Below are positions 17,613-29,973 of a DNA stretch of 64,000 bases, piece by piece. The notes beneath the pieces were generated by a model. That model saw nothing but the letters and a program-made list of their open reading frames with translations, was not told where the DNA came from and searched no databases. Within the stretch, counting starts at the first letter, position 1; each line of letters begins with the position of its first letter. The translations under genes were made by a program, and so were the position numbers. Origin of the DNA: Actinobacillus porcitonsillarum (GTDB taxonomy: Bacteria > Pseudomonadota > Gammaproteobacteria > Enterobacterales > Pasteurellaceae); the NCBI RefSeq assembly GCF_003101015.1, contig NZ_CP029206.1:1747001-1811000 (forward strand), given 5' to 3'.

Positions 17613-20213
17613 TTAACGTTCTACCCATTTCCCATCAAGATAATCTACAATCCATTTGGTTTTTTTGCCGTTTTTCTCTGACGTTACGTATTGACGTTTC
17701 TCTTTACGACTAAAACTAATAATGGCTGGATTACCTTCAGGGTCGGTTAATGGCGCATCGGCTAAATACTGTAATTTTTCCGGTAACCGATCACGATATT
17801 GCGCTAATTCCGATACTTTCGCCGGACGGCTTTCTCTCACTTTCGGGAAATTATGCGCTGACATAAACACGCCAACCGCACTATCACGTAAAACAAAATA
17901 AGCATCCGCATTTTCACATTTCAATTCAGGAAATGGAATTGGCTCTTCACGTGGTGGCGCAACTTCGCCATTTTTCAGAATTTTACGGGTATTATCACAA
18001 TTCGTGCAGCCCATATATTTGCCAAAACGGCCTAATTTTAAGTGCATATCTGCACCACATTTATCACATTCGACAATTGGGCCATCATAACCTTTAATTT
18101 TAAAACTACCGGCTTCGATAACATAACCATCACAATTTGGATTATTACCACAAACATGTAATTTTCTACTTGGGTCGATCACATAGCTATCCATCGCCGA
18201 ATCACATTTCGGGCAACGTTTACGAGCCATTAACGCTTTCGTTTCTGTTTCATCGTCCAGCACATTGAGTAATTCAGCTTCCGGAATTAAATTCATTGTT
18301 GTTTTACAACGCTCTTTTGGTGGCAATGCGTAGCCGGTACAACCTAAGAATACCCCTGTTGAAGCGGTGCGAATTGCCATTTTACGTCCGCAAGTCGGGC
18401 AATCAATCTCCGTTGGCACAAGGCTGTTTGGCTTCATTCCGCCTTCAAGTTCATCTAATTCCGCTTTTGTTAATTGTTCTGAGAAATCTTTAAAGAAGGT
18501 ATCAAGCGCCGAAATCCAGTTTTTATTCCCTTCCGCAATTTGGTCTAAGGTTTCTTCCATATTAGCGGTAAAATCGTAGTTCATTAAATCCCCAAAGGAC
18601 TCATTTAATCGATCTGTAACGATCTCACCCATTTTCTCAGCATAGAAACGGCGGTTTTCGGTACGAACATAACCACGCTCCTGAATGGTTGAAATAATCG
18701 CCGCATAAGTTGAAGGGCGGCCAATACCACGTTTTTCCAACTCTTTTACGAGAGCTGCTTCAGAATAACGAGCCGGTGGTTTGGTAAAATGTTGGCTTGG
18801 AACGAGCTCATCGAGTGTCAGAACCTCATTTAATTCCACATTAGGTAATTCCTGATCTTCTGCCGTTTTACCTTGAATAGGTAATGCTTTCGTCCAACCA
18901 TCAAAACGTAAAACGCGGCCTTTCGCTTTGAATTCATAATCACTTGCCGTAACCGTTAAACTGGTTGAATCATATTGTGCCGGCGTCATTTGACAAGCTA
19001 AGAAACGGCGCCAAATTAAATCATATAAACGCTCCGCATCTTTATCCATACCTTTAAGATCAGACATCAACACATTCACATCAGAAGGACGGATTGCCTC
19101 GTGCGCTTCTTGGGCATTTTCTTTACTTGAATAAAAATTCGGTTTAGCCGGTAAATAGTCTTGACCAAATTTTTTCTCAATATAACCTCGAGCCATTGTC
19201 AAGGCATCTTGGCTTAAATTCGTTGAGTCGGTACGCATATAAGTGATGTAACCGGCTTCATATAAACGCTGTGCCAACATCATTGTCTTCTTCACGCCAA
19301 ATCCCAAGCGAGTGCTTGCGGTTTGTTGTAATGTAGATGTAATAAAAGGTGGACTGGCTTTTGAGCTTGTTGGTTTTTGATCAATTTCACTCACAATAAA
19401 TGCAGCTTGTTGCAAGTTTTTGACCGCTTGCATTGCTTCTGCTTCATTTTTTGCTTGCCATTTTTTACCTTGGTAATTGGTTAATTCAAGCGGTAGTTTT
19501 TTACGTTTTGTTTGCGTATTCGCTAAAATTTCCCAATATTCTTCCGGTTGGAAAGCCTTAATTTCTCGTTCACGCTCGACCAATAATTTAACGGCAACCG
19601 ATTGTACTCGACCGGCAGAAAGCCCTCTTGCCACTTTCTTCCAAAGTAACGGTGAAACCATAAAACCCACCACACGATCTAAAAAGCGGCGAGTTTGTTG
19701 AGCATTAACACGGTCTAAGTTTAATTGTTCCGGATGTTCAAATGCTTTTTGAATAGCATTTTTCGTGATCTCATTAAACACAACACGGCTGAAGCGATTA
19801 TCATCTCCCCCAATCACTTCACGTAAATGCCACGCAATAGCCTCCCCTTCTCTATCCAAGTCGGTTGCAAGATAGATATGGTCTGCCTTTTTGGCTAACG
19901 ATTTCAGTTCTGATACCACTTTTTGTTTATCCGGCATAATTTGGTAATTAGCCTTCCAGCCGTGGTAAGGGTCAATCCCCATACGTTTTACCAATGCATT
20001 TCTTTCTTTTTCTGCCTTGAGTTTTGCTTTTTGTTCAGCTGTCAATCCTTTGGTTGATGTAGGTTTAGCTCGCTCCGCTTTTTCCTCGGTACCACTTTTT
20101 GGTAAATCACGAATATGACCCACACTTGATTTGACGACATAATCGCTACCTAAATATTTGTTAATGGTTTTTGCCTTAGCGGGCGACTCCACAATAACTA
20201 ATGATTTTCCCAT
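17613..20213 (-). CDS. topA: DNA topoisomerase I
   Basis: TopA relaxes negative supercoils by transient single-strand cleavage. The 866 aa (865 in E. coli) show the Toprim domain ([10 protein letters not shown] near the start and DLDREGE near 118), the active-site tyrosine in [10 protein letters not shown] near residue 324, and three C-terminal zinc ribbons with CPTC, CPKC and CDKC pairs (about 600-740), followed by the zinc-less C-terminal repeats. The gene is intact and monocistronic. An uptake-signal core lies inside the coding region near 19420. Confidence 0.96.
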   Translation of the reverse strand: MGKSLVIVESPAKAKTINKYLGSDYVVKSSVGHIRDLPKSGTEEKAERAKPTSTKGLTAEQKAKLKAEKERNALVKRMGIDPYHGWKANYQIMPDKQKVVSELKSLAKKADHIYLATDLDREGEAIAWHLREVIGGDDNRFSRVVFNEITKNAIQKAFEHPEQLNLDRVNAQQTRRFLDRVVGFMVSPLLWKKVARGLSAGRVQSVAVKLLVEREREIKAFQPEEYWEILANTQTKRKKLPLELTNYQGKKWQAKNEAEAMQAVKNLQQAAFIVSEIDQKPTSSKASPPFITSTLQQTASTRLGFGVKKTMMLAQRLYEAGYITYMRTDSTNLSQDALTMARGYIEKKFGQDYLPAKPNFYSSKENAQEAHEAIRPSDVNVLMSDLKGMDKDAERLYDLIWRRFLACQMTPAQYDSTSLTVTASDYEFKAKGRVLRFDGWTKALPIQGKTAEDQELPNVELNEVLTLDELVPSQHFTKPPARYSEAALVKELEKRGIGRPSTYAAIISTIQERGYVRTENRRFYAEKMGEIVTDRLNESFGDLMNYDFTANMEETLDQIAEGNKNWISALDTFFKDFSEQLTKAELDELEGGMKPNSLVPTEIDCPTCGRKMAIRTASTGVFLGCTGYALPPKERCKTTMNLIPEAELLNVLDDETETKALMARKRCPKCDSAMDSYVIDPSRKLHVCGNNPNCDGYVIEAGSFKIKGYDGPIVECDKCGADMHLKLGRFGKYMGCTNCDNTRKILKNGEVAPPREEPIPFPELKCENADAYFVLRDSAVGVFMSAHNFPKVRESRPAKVSELAQYRDRLPEKLQYLADAPLTDPEGNPAIISFSRKEKRQYVTSEKNGKKTKWIVDYLDGKWVER

Positions 20214-20341
20214 TATTCTTTCCCAATAAGCATTTTAAAATTTAAGTGAAATAACTTTTTTCATTGATTTTTTTACAGACTATTTTTACGATAGCAAGGC
20301 TACAAGAAAATTACAATATAAAGAAGAAGAAAATAAACGAA

Positions 20342-21241
20342 ATGGATAAACTAAATGCAATTAGCCTATTTTGTAAAGTGATCGAAACCCAAAGTTTTAC
20401 CCAAGCTGCTCAACAATTGGACATATCTTTGGCGATGGCAAGTAAGTTGGTCGCACAACTTGAAGAACATCTTAATGTTCGCTTATTACACCGCACCACC
20501 AGAAAGATTACACCAACCGAAGCGGGGTTACTTTACTATCAACGCTGCCAACCTATTCTTAATGAACTCAAAGAAGCCGATGATAGTATCAATAATATTA
20601 GCGAAAATTTAACCGGAAAACTATCCTTCTCTTTACCGATGGATTTCGGTTCACGCTTTGTTGCACCGCATTTAGGAAAATTCCTCGAAGCCTATCCACA
20701 TATTGAACTACATCTTGAATTTAATGATAGACGAGTGGATGTCGTTTCAGAAGGTTTTGATTTAGTGCTACGAGTTGGACAGCTAGAAGATAGCAGTATT
20801 GTGGCTAAAAAAATTGCTGAGTCCCATCAAATTATTGTGGCTTCACCTGAATATCTCGCCACTCACGGTACGCCAAGATCTATTCAAGATCTTGACCAAC
20901 ACACTTGCTTGCTCTACGAAAATCATCAAACCTGGGATTTTTCATTCGGCGAGGAAACATTAAGATATAAAGCGAAAGGCAGAATTTACAGTAATAATGG
21001 CTACTCTCTCGTACAAATGGCAAAAGACCATCAAGGAATTATCAACATTCCGAAATGTTTAGTTACTAAAGAATTAAAAACCGGCGAGCTTATTCCGATT
21101 TTAGAACATCTTGATCAAAGGAAATTGGATATTAGCTTGTTATATCCTAATCGCCGCTATTTATCGCCAAAAGTGAAGGTATTTATTGATTTTTTAACAA
21201 CGCTGATGAAAGAGCAAAAAGAAGCGTTAGTTAAGGGGTAA
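20342..21241 (+). CDS. LysR-family transcriptional regulator
   Basis: The 299-aa product has a typical LysR helix-turn-helix (about 1-60, with TQAAQQLDISLAMASKLVAQLE and LLHRTTRKITPTEAG) and a substrate-binding effector domain (about 90-290). It falls in the large subgroup represented by E. coli DmlR/YafC. The target and inducer are not evident: LysR genes often regulate a divergent neighbour, but the divergent gene is topA. The ATG at 20342 is chosen over the one 78 bases upstream because MDKLNAISLFCKV is the usual family N-terminus. Confidence 0.82.
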   Translation: MDKLNAISLFCKVIETQSFTQAAQQLDISLAMASKLVAQLEEHLNVRLLHRTTRKITPTEAGLLYYQRCQPILNELKEADDSINNISENLTGKLSFSLPMDFGSRFVAPHLGKFLEAYPHIELHLEFNDRRVDVVSEGFDLVLRVGQLEDSSIVAKKIAESHQIIVASPEYLATHGTPRSIQDLDQHTCLLYENHQTWDFSFGEETLRYKAKGRIYSNNGYSLVQMAKDHQGIINIPKCLVTKELKTGELIPILEHLDQRKLDISLLYPNRRYLSPKVKVFIDFLTTLMKEQKEALVKG

Positions 21242-21275
21242 ATGCGAATTTACCCCCAAATTTGACCGCTTGTTA

Positions 21276-22586
21276 TTACACCAAATCCAACATCAAAATT
21301 TTCGACATTCGTTGGTAATTATAATGCTCACGCTTATAGGCGGGCAGATCTTCTGTGCCTTTTAATTCAAAACCCCGTTCTTGGAACCACTGCGTTGTCC
21401 GTGTTGTTAGAACAAACAATTTCTCAACACCTAATTGCACGGCTCTGCGCTTAATTGCATCAAGGAGAACATCGCCACGAGATGAATCACGATAATCTGG
21501 ATGTACCGCAACACAAGCCATTTCTGCCATTTTTTCGTCTTCAAAGTGGTTTAATGCCGCACAGGCAATCACAATACCATCTCGCTCGATAATCGTATAA
21601 CGGCTAATTTCAACTTCAAGCTGCTCACGAGAACGTTTGACTAAAATGCCTTGCTCTTCTAAAGGTCGAATTAAATTCAGTAAACTTGGAATATCGTGAG
21701 ACGTTGCAATGCGAATATGCTCCGAACTTTCTTGAGATAATTGCGTACCAATACCATCTCGAGAAAACAACTCTTGAAGCAATGAGCCATCTTCTTTATA
21801 ACTAAGTAAATGCGCCCGTTTGAGCCCTGAGTTGCTTGCTTCCACAGCAGCTTGGAGAAAACGGGCGGTCGAGTCGTGATACTTCCCGGCTTCAATCAAA
21901 TTCGATAAATAGCGTTTAGCCTCACGGGGGTGAATATCCGATAACACTTCGCCTTGTTCATTTAATAAACCTTGCGTTTCACAAAAACCAATCAATTTAT
22001 CAGCTTTTAATTTGATCGCAACTTGGGTGGCAATTTCCTCAAAAGGTAAGTTAAACATCTCCCCTGTTACGGAAGGTGCAATCGGGCTAATCAAAACAAT
22101 CGCATTTTGCTCTAATTGCTGTTCAATATGTTCGACATTAATACGGCGAATTTTGCCACTTAGCCCATAATCAACACCATCAATAACCCCTAAAGGCTGA
22201 GCTAAAATCGCATTGCTACTCACAACATTGATAACAGGCGAGTTTGGTAAGCGTAAAGAAAGACGAGAGAAAATATCGTAATGTAAACCGCCAACAGCTT
22301 GTTTGACATACTCTAGTGTTTCAATATCTGTAACACGAATGTGATGATGATATTGCGACAAGCGGTTATTTTTTGTCAATAATTCGTCAATTTGATAACG
22401 GGCACCAAACACGAGTACCAATTTAATCCCTAAACTATGTAATAAACTAATATCATTAGCAATGTTCACAAAATTGGGATGAGCAACCGCATTACCATCT
22501 AACATAATGACAAAGGTTTTCCCTCTGTGCATATTTACATAAGGTGTGGATTGTCTAAACCATTGGACTAATTCTGTATTACGCAT
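21276..22586 (-). CDS. argA: N-acetylglutamate synthase ArgA
   Basis: ArgA acetylates glutamate with acetyl-CoA, the first committed step of arginine synthesis. The 436 aa (443 in E. coli) consist of an amino-acid-kinase-like domain (about 1-280, with [11 protein letters not shown] and the GLSGKIRRI segment) that binds arginine, and a GNAT acetyltransferase domain (about 290-436, with [18 protein letters not shown] as the acetyl-CoA loop). Two tandem ARG-box-like sites lie 40-74 bp upstream. The last codons overlap no neighbour; an uptake-signal core lies just downstream. Confidence 0.95.
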   Translation of the reverse strand: MRNTELVQWFRQSTPYVNMHRGKTFVIMLDGNAVAHPNFVNIANDISLLHSLGIKLVLVFGARYQIDELLTKNNRLSQYHHHIRVTDIETLEYVKQAVGGLHYDIFSRLSLRLPNSPVINVVSSNAILAQPLGVIDGVDYGLSGKIRRINVEHIEQQLEQNAIVLISPIAPSVTGEMFNLPFEEIATQVAIKLKADKLIGFCETQGLLNEQGEVLSDIHPREAKRYLSNLIEAGKYHDSTARFLQAAVEASNSGLKRAHLLSYKEDGSLLQELFSRDGIGTQLSQESSEHIRIATSHDIPSLLNLIRPLEEQGILVKRSREQLEVEISRYTIIERDGIVIACAALNHFEDEKMAEMACVAVHPDYRDSSRGDVLLDAIKRRAVQLGVEKLFVLTTRTTQWFQERGFELKGTEDLPAYKREHYNYQRMSKILMLDLV

Positions 22587-22625
22587 AATTCCCTCACTTT
22601 TTAATAGTGTAGTTATAACTTAAAA

Positions 22626-22660
22626 TGAATAGATATGCAATAAAAATGAATTAAAAATCA
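22626..22660. promoter_or_regulatory. Tandem ARG boxes (ArgR operator) upstream of argA
   Basis: TGAATAGATATGCA (22626-22639) and TGAATTAAAAATCA (22647-22660) each match the ARG-box core TGAAT-N4-ATTCA at 12-13 of 14 positions. Their starts are exactly 21 bp apart, the spacing of paired 18-bp ARG boxes bound by an ArgR hexamer. Confidence 0.72.
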
Positions 22661-22661
22661 A

Positions 22662-22696
22662 AATCTCCCATTCACTTTCGTCAATGAGAGATTTCT
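22662..22696 (-). terminator. Terminator of aroA
   Basis: AAATCTC and GAGATTT plus CATT/AATG form an imperfect hairpin followed on the minus strand by TTTTGATTTTTAA, just after the aroA stop. Confidence 0.65.
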
Positions 22697-22699
22697 TTT

Positions 22700-23998
22700 T
22701 TATTCCCTTACCGATAATTTCGCTAACTCATCAAAATAGGTTGGGAACGTTTTTGCCGTACATTTCGGATCTAAAATGGTTACCGGTGTATTGGATAATG
22801 CCACCAGCGAAAAACACATTGCCACACGATGGTCATTGTAAGTTTCAATCTCTGCGTGCTGGAATTGATCTAATGCAAGCGGTTGAATTCGGATAAAATC
22901 TTCCCCTTCCTCAACTTCCGCCCCTACTTTACGTAACTCCGTTGCCATTGCCGTTAAGCGGTCTGTCTCTTTCACGCGCCAGTTATAGATGTTTCGAATA
23001 ACGGTTTCGCCTTCGGCAAACAGTGCGGTGGTCGCAATGGTCATTGCTGCGTCAGGGATATGGTTCATATCCATATCAATACCTTTGAGCTCGCCTTGTT
23101 CTGCTTGAATAAAATCTTCGCCCCAAGTAATTTTAGCACCCATTTTTTCCAATACATCTGCAAACAAGCGGTCACCTTGAATAGAATTTTTACCAATTCC
23201 GGTTACTTTTACATTCCCTTTAATCGCACCTGCAGCGAGGAAATAAGACGCAGATGACGCATCGCCTTCAACCATATATTTTTCTGGCGAAACATAGCTT
23301 TGCTGACCTTTAACAAAGAAAGTTTGATAGTTCTGATGAGAAACAGTTACCCCAAAATCCTTCATCATTGCTAAGGTAATATCAATATAAGGTTTAGAAA
23401 CGAGCTCGCCAATAATTTCAATTTCCATATCGCCTTCTGCTAATGGCGCAGACATCAATAGTGCTGTTAAAAATTGGCTGGAAATTGAACCATCAATTTT
23501 TACTTTACCGCCTGTTAGCCCCGTATTACGGATGGCAACCGGTGGGTAACCTTCATTTTCCAGATATTGAATTTGTGCGCCGACTTGGCGTAATGCATCC
23601 ACTAAATGTTTAATCGGACGCTCCTTCATACGAGGCTCGCCGGTTAAAACAACCTCTGCCTCTTCTTTACCTTTTAAGCAAAGGGCAGCCGTAAGTGGTC
23701 GCATTGCTGTGCCTGCATTCCCTAAAAAGAGCGACAAGCCATTTTGCCATTGGAATGCACCGCCTACACCTTCGACTGTGCAAATCGTTTTATCTGCAGA
23801 TAATTCATATTTAACGCCAAGTGCCTTTAACGCATTAAGCATATGACGAATATCATCACTATCGAGTAAATTTGTTACTTGAGTTGTGCCTTGAGCTAAA
23901 GCCGCAAGCAATAATGCTCGATTTGATAAACTTTTTGAGCCGGGTAAATTGATTTCGCCTTCAATGCGAGAAATCGGTTCAAGTGTTAATTTTTCCAT
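22700..23998 (-). CDS. aroA: EPSP synthase (5-enolpyruvylshikimate-3-phosphate synthase)
   Basis: AroA joins shikimate-3-phosphate and PEP, the sixth step of the shikimate pathway. The 432 aa (427 in E. coli) contain [18 protein letters not shown] (about 19-36), the PEP-binding [12 protein letters not shown] (about 94-105) and the RVKETDRL segment near 345. The Gly in GNAGTAMRP is the wild-type class I residue. Upstream NIF3-family and nrdR genes run in the same direction with 39- and 17-bp gaps, so all three may be cotranscribed. Confidence 0.96.
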   Translation of the reverse strand: MEKLTLEPISRIEGEINLPGSKSLSNRALLLAALAQGTTQVTNLLDSDDIRHMLNALKALGVKYELSADKTICTVEGVGGAFQWQNGLSLFLGNAGTAMRPLTAALCLKGKEEAEVVLTGEPRMKERPIKHLVDALRQVGAQIQYLENEGYPPVAIRNTGLTGGKVKIDGSISSQFLTALLMSAPLAEGDMEIEIIGELVSKPYIDITLAMMKDFGVTVSHQNYQTFFVKGQQSYVSPEKYMVEGDASSASYFLAAGAIKGNVKVTGIGKNSIQGDRLFADVLEKMGAKITWGEDFIQAEQGELKGIDMDMNHIPDAAMTIATTALFAEGETVIRNIYNWRVKETDRLTAMATELRKVGAEVEEGEDFIRIQPLALDQFQHAEIETYNDHRVAMCFSLVALSNTPVTILDPKCTAKTFPTYFDELAKLSVRE

Positions 23999-24037
23999 TA
24001 TAAAATCCGTTGTGTTGCTAAAAATAAAAAATAGTAA

Positions 24038-24808
24038 TTATGCCGGGTTATCAATATCAATAAATTCAACGTCTAATTGATATTCTTGTGCAAGCCATTC
24101 GCCTAATGCTTTAATACCATAACGTTCTGTTGCGTGATGCCCTGCAGCAAAATAATAAATACCTTGTTCTCTGGCTGAATGAGTGGTCTGTTCAGAAATT
24201 TCTCCACTAATAAAGGCATCAATACCTTTAGTTGCCGCCAAATCAATATATCCCTGACCGCCCCCCGTACAAATCGCAACCGTTTTAATCAATTTATGAG
24301 GAAATTCAGCCACAAACTCATCACACAAAATGATGTTGCGGTTTAACCCTTTTTCTAAACGCAGTGCCAATTCGGTGGCGGAAATTGCTGTTTCTAATTC
24401 GCCATAGACAGGAATTGAATAAGGCTTATCTTCTAAGCCGGTTAAATGCTTAACACCTAACAATGCGGCTAATTGAGCGTTATTCCCTAATTCCGGGTGA
24501 ATATCTAACGGCAAGTGATAACCAAATAAATTAATGTCATTAACAAGTAACTGTTTGATACGTTTGCCTTTCATTCCTCGAATACAAGGATCTTCGCTTT
24601 TCCAAAAATAGCCGTGATGAACTAAAATCGCATCTGCATTTTTCTCAATCGCTTTCTCAATTAGCGGTAGCGTTGCGGTTACGCCGGTAATAATTTTACG
24701 AATTTCACGTTTACCTTCAACTTGCAATCCATTCGGTGCATAATCACTAATTGCTTTCGCATTTAATTTTTCATTCAAAAGCTGTTCTAACGCTAAGTTT
24801 GTCAGCAT
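24038..24808 (-). CDS. ybgI: NIF3/YbgI-family dinuclear metal-centre protein
   Basis: This is a conserved hexameric dimetal protein described in E. coli as YbgI; its physiological role is not settled (GTP cyclohydrolase 1 type 2 homologue is a common annotation). The 256 aa contain the expected ligand segments LVHHGYFW near residues 62-69, HLPLDIHPELGN near 97-108 and the C-terminal GHHATERYGIKALG, where His and Glu bind metal. It lies 17 bp downstream of nrdR and upstream of aroA. Confidence 0.88.
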   Translation of the reverse strand: MLTNLALEQLLNEKLNAKAISDYAPNGLQVEGKREIRKIITGVTATLPLIEKAIEKNADAILVHHGYFWKSEDPCIRGMKGKRIKQLLVNDINLFGYHLPLDIHPELGNNAQLAALLGVKHLTGLEDKPYSIPVYGELETAISATELALRLEKGLNRNIILCDEFVAEFPHKLIKTVAICTGGGQGYIDLAATKGIDAFISGEISEQTTHSAREQGIYYFAAGHHATERYGIKALGEWLAQEYQLDVEFIDIDNPA

Positions 24809-24825
24809 AGTTTGTCCTCTCTTTA

Positions 24826-25275
24826 TTATTCTCGTAATTTTTCAATTTCTTTGATGAACTCTTCAATATCACCAAAACTTAAATAAACCGAAGCAAAACG
24901 GATATATGCCACTTTATCTAAGCGTTTTAATGCATCCATTGCTAAATTCCCGACAAGTTTGCTAGGCACTTCTCTTTCGCCTGTCGCTTGAAGTTGAATA
25001 ATAATTTGATTGACCGCTTTCTCCAAATCATCTGCACTGACAGGACGTTTTTCCAACGCTTTAGCCAAACTCATCTTTAACTTGCTTGCATCAAAGGGCT
25101 CACGGTTGCCATTACTTTTTACAATATAAGGTACAAGAAGTTCTGCTGATTCAAACGTCGTAAAACGTTCTTTACATATCGTACACTCTCGGCGACGACG
25201 TATTTGATAGCCATCTGCAGCCAAACGGGAATCAATGACCTTCGTTTCTTCCGCTGCACAAAAAGGACAACGCAT
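24826..25275 (-). CDS. nrdR: Transcriptional repressor NrdR
   Basis: NrdR senses ATP/dATP and represses ribonucleotide reductase genes. The 149 aa match the family exactly (149 in E. coli). The N-terminal zinc ribbon has CPFC and CTIC pairs (residues 3-6 and 31-34), with the [17 protein letters not shown] arginine-rich segment, followed by an ATP-cone (about 49-139). No ribonucleotide reductase gene is in the window. Confidence 0.96.
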   Translation of the reverse strand: MRCPFCAAEETKVIDSRLAADGYQIRRRRECTICKERFTTFESAELLVPYIVKSNGNREPFDASKLKMSLAKALEKRPVSADDLEKAVNQIIIQLQATGEREVPSKLVGNLAMDALKRLDKVAYIRFASVYLSFGDIEEFIKEIEKLRE

Positions 25276-25363
25276 GCTCTTTTCTCCAGTTATATGCGAA
25301 CTTTCTGATTGTCGATGTTTTTTATAAAAAAATCAATCTAATCACACTCATTAAAAATGTATA

Positions 25364-25392
25364 TGCATAAAAAAAGCCCCTTAATAGGGGCT
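25364..25392 (-). terminator. Terminator of the nlpC-type gene
   Basis: AGCCCCT and AGGGGCT pair around TAAT and are followed on the minus strand by seven Ts. It lies about 150 bp after the NlpC/P60 gene and before nrdR. Confidence 0.88.
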
Positions 25393-25538
25393 ACTCGGAA
25401 AGCAAATTTATGAATCTGGTTGTTGAACACAACACTTATTTTTGTTGTATGTAAGGTTACGTCAATTTTTTAATTTTTTCAAAGCCTAATTTTCAAATTT
25501 GTGATCGACTTCAAATTTTTCAGAACGGTTCGATTATT

Positions 25539-26054
25539 TTATAAACGACGTGCCTGCCAAAAGGTTTTTGACCAATAAGGCGAATCTAAATCAGAGTAAA
25601 TAACGCCACCTTTTGTAGAAGCATGAAGGAATTGCCCGTTTTTCACATAAACACCAACATGTTTACCGTTCGGTCCACGACCTGTTTTGAAGAAAACTAA
25701 ATCGCCTGTTTTAATTTCACTTTTAGACACGCGTCTGCCTTCATTAGCTTGTTCTGTTGTTGTACGAGGTAAATCAATACCAAAGAGATCACGAAATGTA
25801 ATCTGCATAAAGCCTGAACAATCCACACCACTTTTAGATGTTCCGCCTAAACGATAGCGAGTCCCCTTCCATTCTTGCTGATGTTCACTTAAATTGGCAA
25901 TAACCATAATCGGATCGCCCAAATTAGCTTGATTTGTGCGATAAATACCTGCTTTTGCCTTTATAGGACCTGATACATGAACATCATCTGAAGAAGAACA
26001 AGCGGTTAAAATTGCAGTTAAACTGACTAATGCCAATTTTGATATACGTTTCAT
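25539..26054 (-). CDS. NlpC/P60-family lipoprotein endopeptidase (MepS/NlpC-like)
   Basis: This is a predicted murein peptide-cleaving lipoprotein. The 171 aa have a lipoprotein signal (MKRISKLALVSLTAILTAC, cysteine at 19) and an NlpC/P60 domain (about 60-170) with catalytic Cys in SGVDCSGFM, His in GKHVGVYV and a following polar residue in FLHAS. This is the same architecture as E. coli NlpC (154 aa) and MepS (188 aa); which one is orthologous is undecided. It is downstream of ihfA on the same strand, as nlpC-like genes are near ihfA/btuCED in E. coli, but a 15-bp perfect hairpin sits between. Confidence 0.85.
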   Translation of the reverse strand: MKRISKLALVSLTAILTACSSSDDVHVSGPIKAKAGIYRTNQANLGDPIMVIANLSEHQQEWKGTRYRLGGTSKSGVDCSGFMQITFRDLFGIDLPRTTTEQANEGRRVSKSEIKTGDLVFFKTGRGPNGKHVGVYVKNGQFLHASTKGGVIYSDLDSPYWSKTFWQARRL

Positions 26055-26068
26055 TAAAATACCCTCTT

Positions 26069-26101
26069 GTTTACCCTAAATGGTAACCATTTAGGGTAAA
26101 C
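26069..26101. promoter_or_regulatory. Perfect 15-bp hairpin between ihfA and the NlpC-type gene
   Basis: GTTTACCCTAAATGG (26069-26083) is exactly repeated in inverse at 26087-26101 around TAA. On the minus strand no T-run follows; instead GAGGGTA and the start codon of the NlpC-type gene come within 15 bases. It may be a processing or attenuation hairpin rather than a terminator, or an operator. Confidence 0.7.
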
Positions 26102-26113
26102 ATTTTCAGATTT

Positions 26114-26410
26114 TTATTTCTTCACTTTCGCATGTTCTACACGATCACGCATTTTTTGCCCTGCTTTGAAAACCACCACTCGGCGTGCTGAAACAGCAAC
26201 GCTTTCTCCTGTTTTGGGGTTCCGACCTGGACGTGCATTTTTTTCTCGAACAGAAAAATTACCAAATCCTGATAATTTTACCTCTTCTCCGGTTGTTAAT
26301 GCTCTTTTAATTTCTTCGAAAAACTGATCTATAAATAATTTTGCCGTTCGCTTCTCAAAGCCACATTTTTCAACCAATGCTTCTGCAAGTTCAATTTTAG
26401 TGAGAGCCAT
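26114..26410 (-). CDS. ihfA: Integration host factor alpha subunit
   Basis: IhfA pairs with IhfB to bend DNA sharply at specific sites. The 98 aa (99 in E. coli) carry the HU/IHF signature [21 protein letters not shown] near residues 46-66, including the intercalating proline, and the basic arm [16 protein letters not shown]. It follows pheT by 27 bp, the conserved pheST-ihfA operon. Confidence 0.97.
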   Translation of the reverse strand: MALTKIELAEALVEKCGFEKRTAKLFIDQFFEEIKRALTTGEEVKLSGFGNFSVREKNARPGRNPKTGESVAVSARRVVVFKAGQKMRDRVEHAKVKK

Positions 26411-26437
26411 AAAATATCCTTACTAAACGAGTAATGA

Positions 26438-28825
26438 TTAGTCACGTAATGTCGCATTAAAACGTTGCGATAAATCTGCTAATACGGCTTGAATAACCGC
26501 ATTAATTTCATCTTCTTCTAACGTTTTTTCTGTGTCTTGTACCGTTAAACTAATCGCTAAACTTTTCTTACCTTCTGCAAGGTTTGTACCACGATAAACA
26601 TCAAACAGACTCACGCCCACTAATTTATCGCCACCCGATGAACGACAAGCATCTAACACTTCGCCTGCAGCAACATTTTCATCTACGACAACTGCAATAT
26701 CACGGTTATTTGCAGGGAATTTAGAGATCTCTTTGGCTGCCGGAATTGGACGTTCCGCAATTGCTGAAGCCAAGACTTCACAAACAATTGGTTTGCCTTT
26801 AATCCCTAATTTCTGAACTAACGACGGGTGTAAGGTTCCGATAAAGCCAATTTCTTTACCATCTAACATAATCGCTGCAGATTGTCCCGGGTGTAATGCA
26901 GGGAATGTTTTAGCCACAAATTTTAAATCGTTACGAACAGCGGTTAATGAGAAAATACGTTCAATATCACCTTTTAAGTCAAAGAAATCAACGGATTCTG
27001 CTTTATGCTCCCAGTGAACCGGACGTTTATCGCCTACAATCGCAGCTCCAATAACAGACTCTTGACGAACACCTGATTCTGCATTTGCATCCGGAATGAA
27101 GCGTAAACCTGTTTCAACGATGCGAACACGGTTTTGCTGACGATTTTGGTTATATACGATTGTTTCTAATAACCCCGTTAAAATCGACACACGCATTGCC
27201 GACATTTCACTTGAAATCGGGTTTGGTAGCATTAACGCTTCTTGCTCCGGATGTAACAAGGTTTGGATTTTTGGATCAACGAAGCTATAAGTTACCACTT
27301 CTTGATAATCGCTATCCACAAATGCTGCACGTACACGAGCGATTTCCAATAATTTCTCTGGCGTGCCTTTCATCGTTAAATGAGAGAAAGGCGAGTTATT
27401 TGGAATATTGTTATAGCCATAGATACGAGCGACTTCTTCAATGAGATCTTCTTCAATCTCAATATCAAAACGCCAACTTGGCGCTACCGCAGTCCAAGTA
27501 TTATTTGCAAAAGTTACATTCAAGCCTAAACGAGTTAAAATATCTGTTACTGTAGCATCTTCAATATGATAACCAATCACCGCATCTAACTTGCTACGGC
27601 GTAAACTCACTGTATTGCGTTTAGGTAAATGTGCTTCGCTGACTGCTTCAACAATTTCGCCTGCTTCGCCACCACAAATTTCAAGAAGAAGGGCTGTTGC
27701 ACGCTCCATTGCTTGACGTGTTAGTTCTGGATCAACACCACGCTCAAAACGATGTGAAGCATCAGTATGTAACCCATATTGACGTGCACGACCGGTAATC
27801 GCTAATGGTGCGAAAAATGCTGCTTCTAAAACAACATCTTTTGTCTCTTTGCTCACACCACTTGCCTCCCCACCAAAGATACCCGCCATTGCTAAAGCAC
27901 CTTTCTGGTCTGCAATCACTAAGGTATTCGCTTGTAATTTTGCCGTGGTGCCATCTAATAAAACAAGCTCTTCGCCCTCTTTTGCCATTCTTACTTGAAT
28001 TGCACCTTCAATTTTTGCAGCATCGAAAGCGTGCATTGGCTGACCTAATTCAAGCAAGCTCAGGTTTGTAATATCTACGATAGGGTCGATAGAACGAATA
28101 CCACAACGGCGAAGTTTTTCTTGTAACCATAATGGAGATTGTGCATTAACATTCACATTCTTCACAACACGAGACAAATAACGTGGGCAAGCCTCCGGCG
28201 CTTGTAATTCAACGGCTACTTTATCTGAAATAGTTGCCGTTACGGCGGTAACTTCAGGTGCAGAAACTTCTGCTTGATTGATGACCCCCACTTCACGAGC
28301 AATACCACGAATACTTAAACAATCCGCACGGTTAGGCGTTAAACTAATTTCAATTGCCACATCATTTAAGTTTAGATATTCACGGAAATCAACACCAACC
28401 GGTGCATCTAATGGTAATTCAATGATACCGCTATGATCTTCTTTAATGCCTAGTTCTGAATAAGAACATAACATCCCTTCTGATGGCTGACCACGTAGTT
28501 TAGTTTTCTTAATTTTGAAATCGCCCGGTAGCAATGCGCCTTCAACCGCACAAGCTACTTTTAAACCCGCACGGCAGTTAGGTGCTCCACAAACAATATC
28601 TAATAGACGGTCACTACCAACATTCACTTTCGTTACACGTAATTTATCCGCATCAGGGTGCTGTTCTGCTGATACCACTTCACCAATTACCACACCGCTA
28701 AATTCGCCGGCGACAGGATCAACACTATCAACTTCTAAGCCTAACATTGTAATTTGGTCGCATAATTGCTCTGTTGAAATGGCAGGATTTACCCACTCAC
28801 GCAACCAAGATTCATTGAATTTCAT
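26438..28825 (-). CDS. pheT: Phenylalanyl-tRNA synthetase beta subunit
   Basis: With PheS it forms the alpha2beta2 enzyme that charges tRNA-Phe; the beta chain holds the editing site and tRNA-binding domains. The 795 aa equal the E. coli length. The N-terminal tRNA-binding (EMAP-like) domain spans about 39-150 with [14 protein letters not shown]3/B4 editing about 215-380 with [14 protein letters not shown]5 about 400-470, and the C-terminal ferredoxin-fold anticodon domain about 700-795 with [11 protein letters not shown]. Confidence 0.97.
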   Translation of the reverse strand: MKFNESWLREWVNPAISTEQLCDQITMLGLEVDSVDPVAGEFSGVVIGEVVSAEQHPDADKLRVTKVNVGSDRLLDIVCGAPNCRAGLKVACAVEGALLPGDFKIKKTKLRGQPSEGMLCSYSELGIKEDHSGIIELPLDAPVGVDFREYLNLNDVAIEISLTPNRADCLSIRGIAREVGVINQAEVSAPEVTAVTATISDKVAVELQAPEACPRYLSRVVKNVNVNAQSPLWLQEKLRRCGIRSIDPIVDITNLSLLELGQPMHAFDAAKIEGAIQVRMAKEGEELVLLDGTTAKLQANTLVIADQKGALAMAGIFGGEASGVSKETKDVVLEAAFFAPLAITGRARQYGLHTDASHRFERGVDPELTRQAMERATALLLEICGGEAGEIVEAVSEAHLPKRNTVSLRRSKLDAVIGYHIEDATVTDILTRLGLNVTFANNTWTAVAPSWRFDIEIEEDLIEEVARIYGYNNIPNNSPFSHLTMKGTPEKLLEIARVRAAFVDSDYQEVVTYSFVDPKIQTLLHPEQEALMLPNPISSEMSAMRVSILTGLLETIVYNQNRQQNRVRIVETGLRFIPDANAESGVRQESVIGAAIVGDKRPVHWEHKAESVDFFDLKGDIERIFSLTAVRNDLKFVAKTFPALHPGQSAAIMLDGKEIGFIGTLHPSLVQKLGIKGKPIVCEVLASAIAERPIPAAKEISKFPANNRDIAVVVDENVAAGEVLDACRSSGGDKLVGVSLFDVYRGTNLAEGKKSLAISLTVQDTEKTLEEDEINAVIQAVLADLSQRFNATLRD

Positions 28826-28891
28826 TTATCTCTATCCTTTAATTTGCAAAATTTTTCTAAAATTTAACCGCTTGTTATAAGCGTTACAACA

Positions 28892-28908
28892 GACACACTC
28901 AGTGTGTC
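28892..28908. repeat. REP-like palindrome in the pheS-pheT gap
   Basis: GACACACT-C-AGTGTGTC lies next to TGTAGGG read on the minus strand, the same TGTAGGG lead-in as the palindrome upstream of macB. An uptake-signal core (AATTTAACCGCTTGT) lies just 20 bases left of it. Both lie within the operon and do not obviously terminate it. Confidence 0.65.
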
Positions 28909-28923
28909 CCTACAATGATAAAA

Positions 28924-29913
<990 letters not shown>

Positions 29914-29973
29914 CTATCCTCTAATAACTAATAAAAATTGCTGTGATAATAATACTTTGCATAAAAAATGTAA

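Noticed and set aside
25496-25515. TGTGA-N6-TCAAA as a CRP site
   Set aside because: It lies between the NlpC-type gene's stop and its terminator, not upstream of any start, and one half-site is imperfect.
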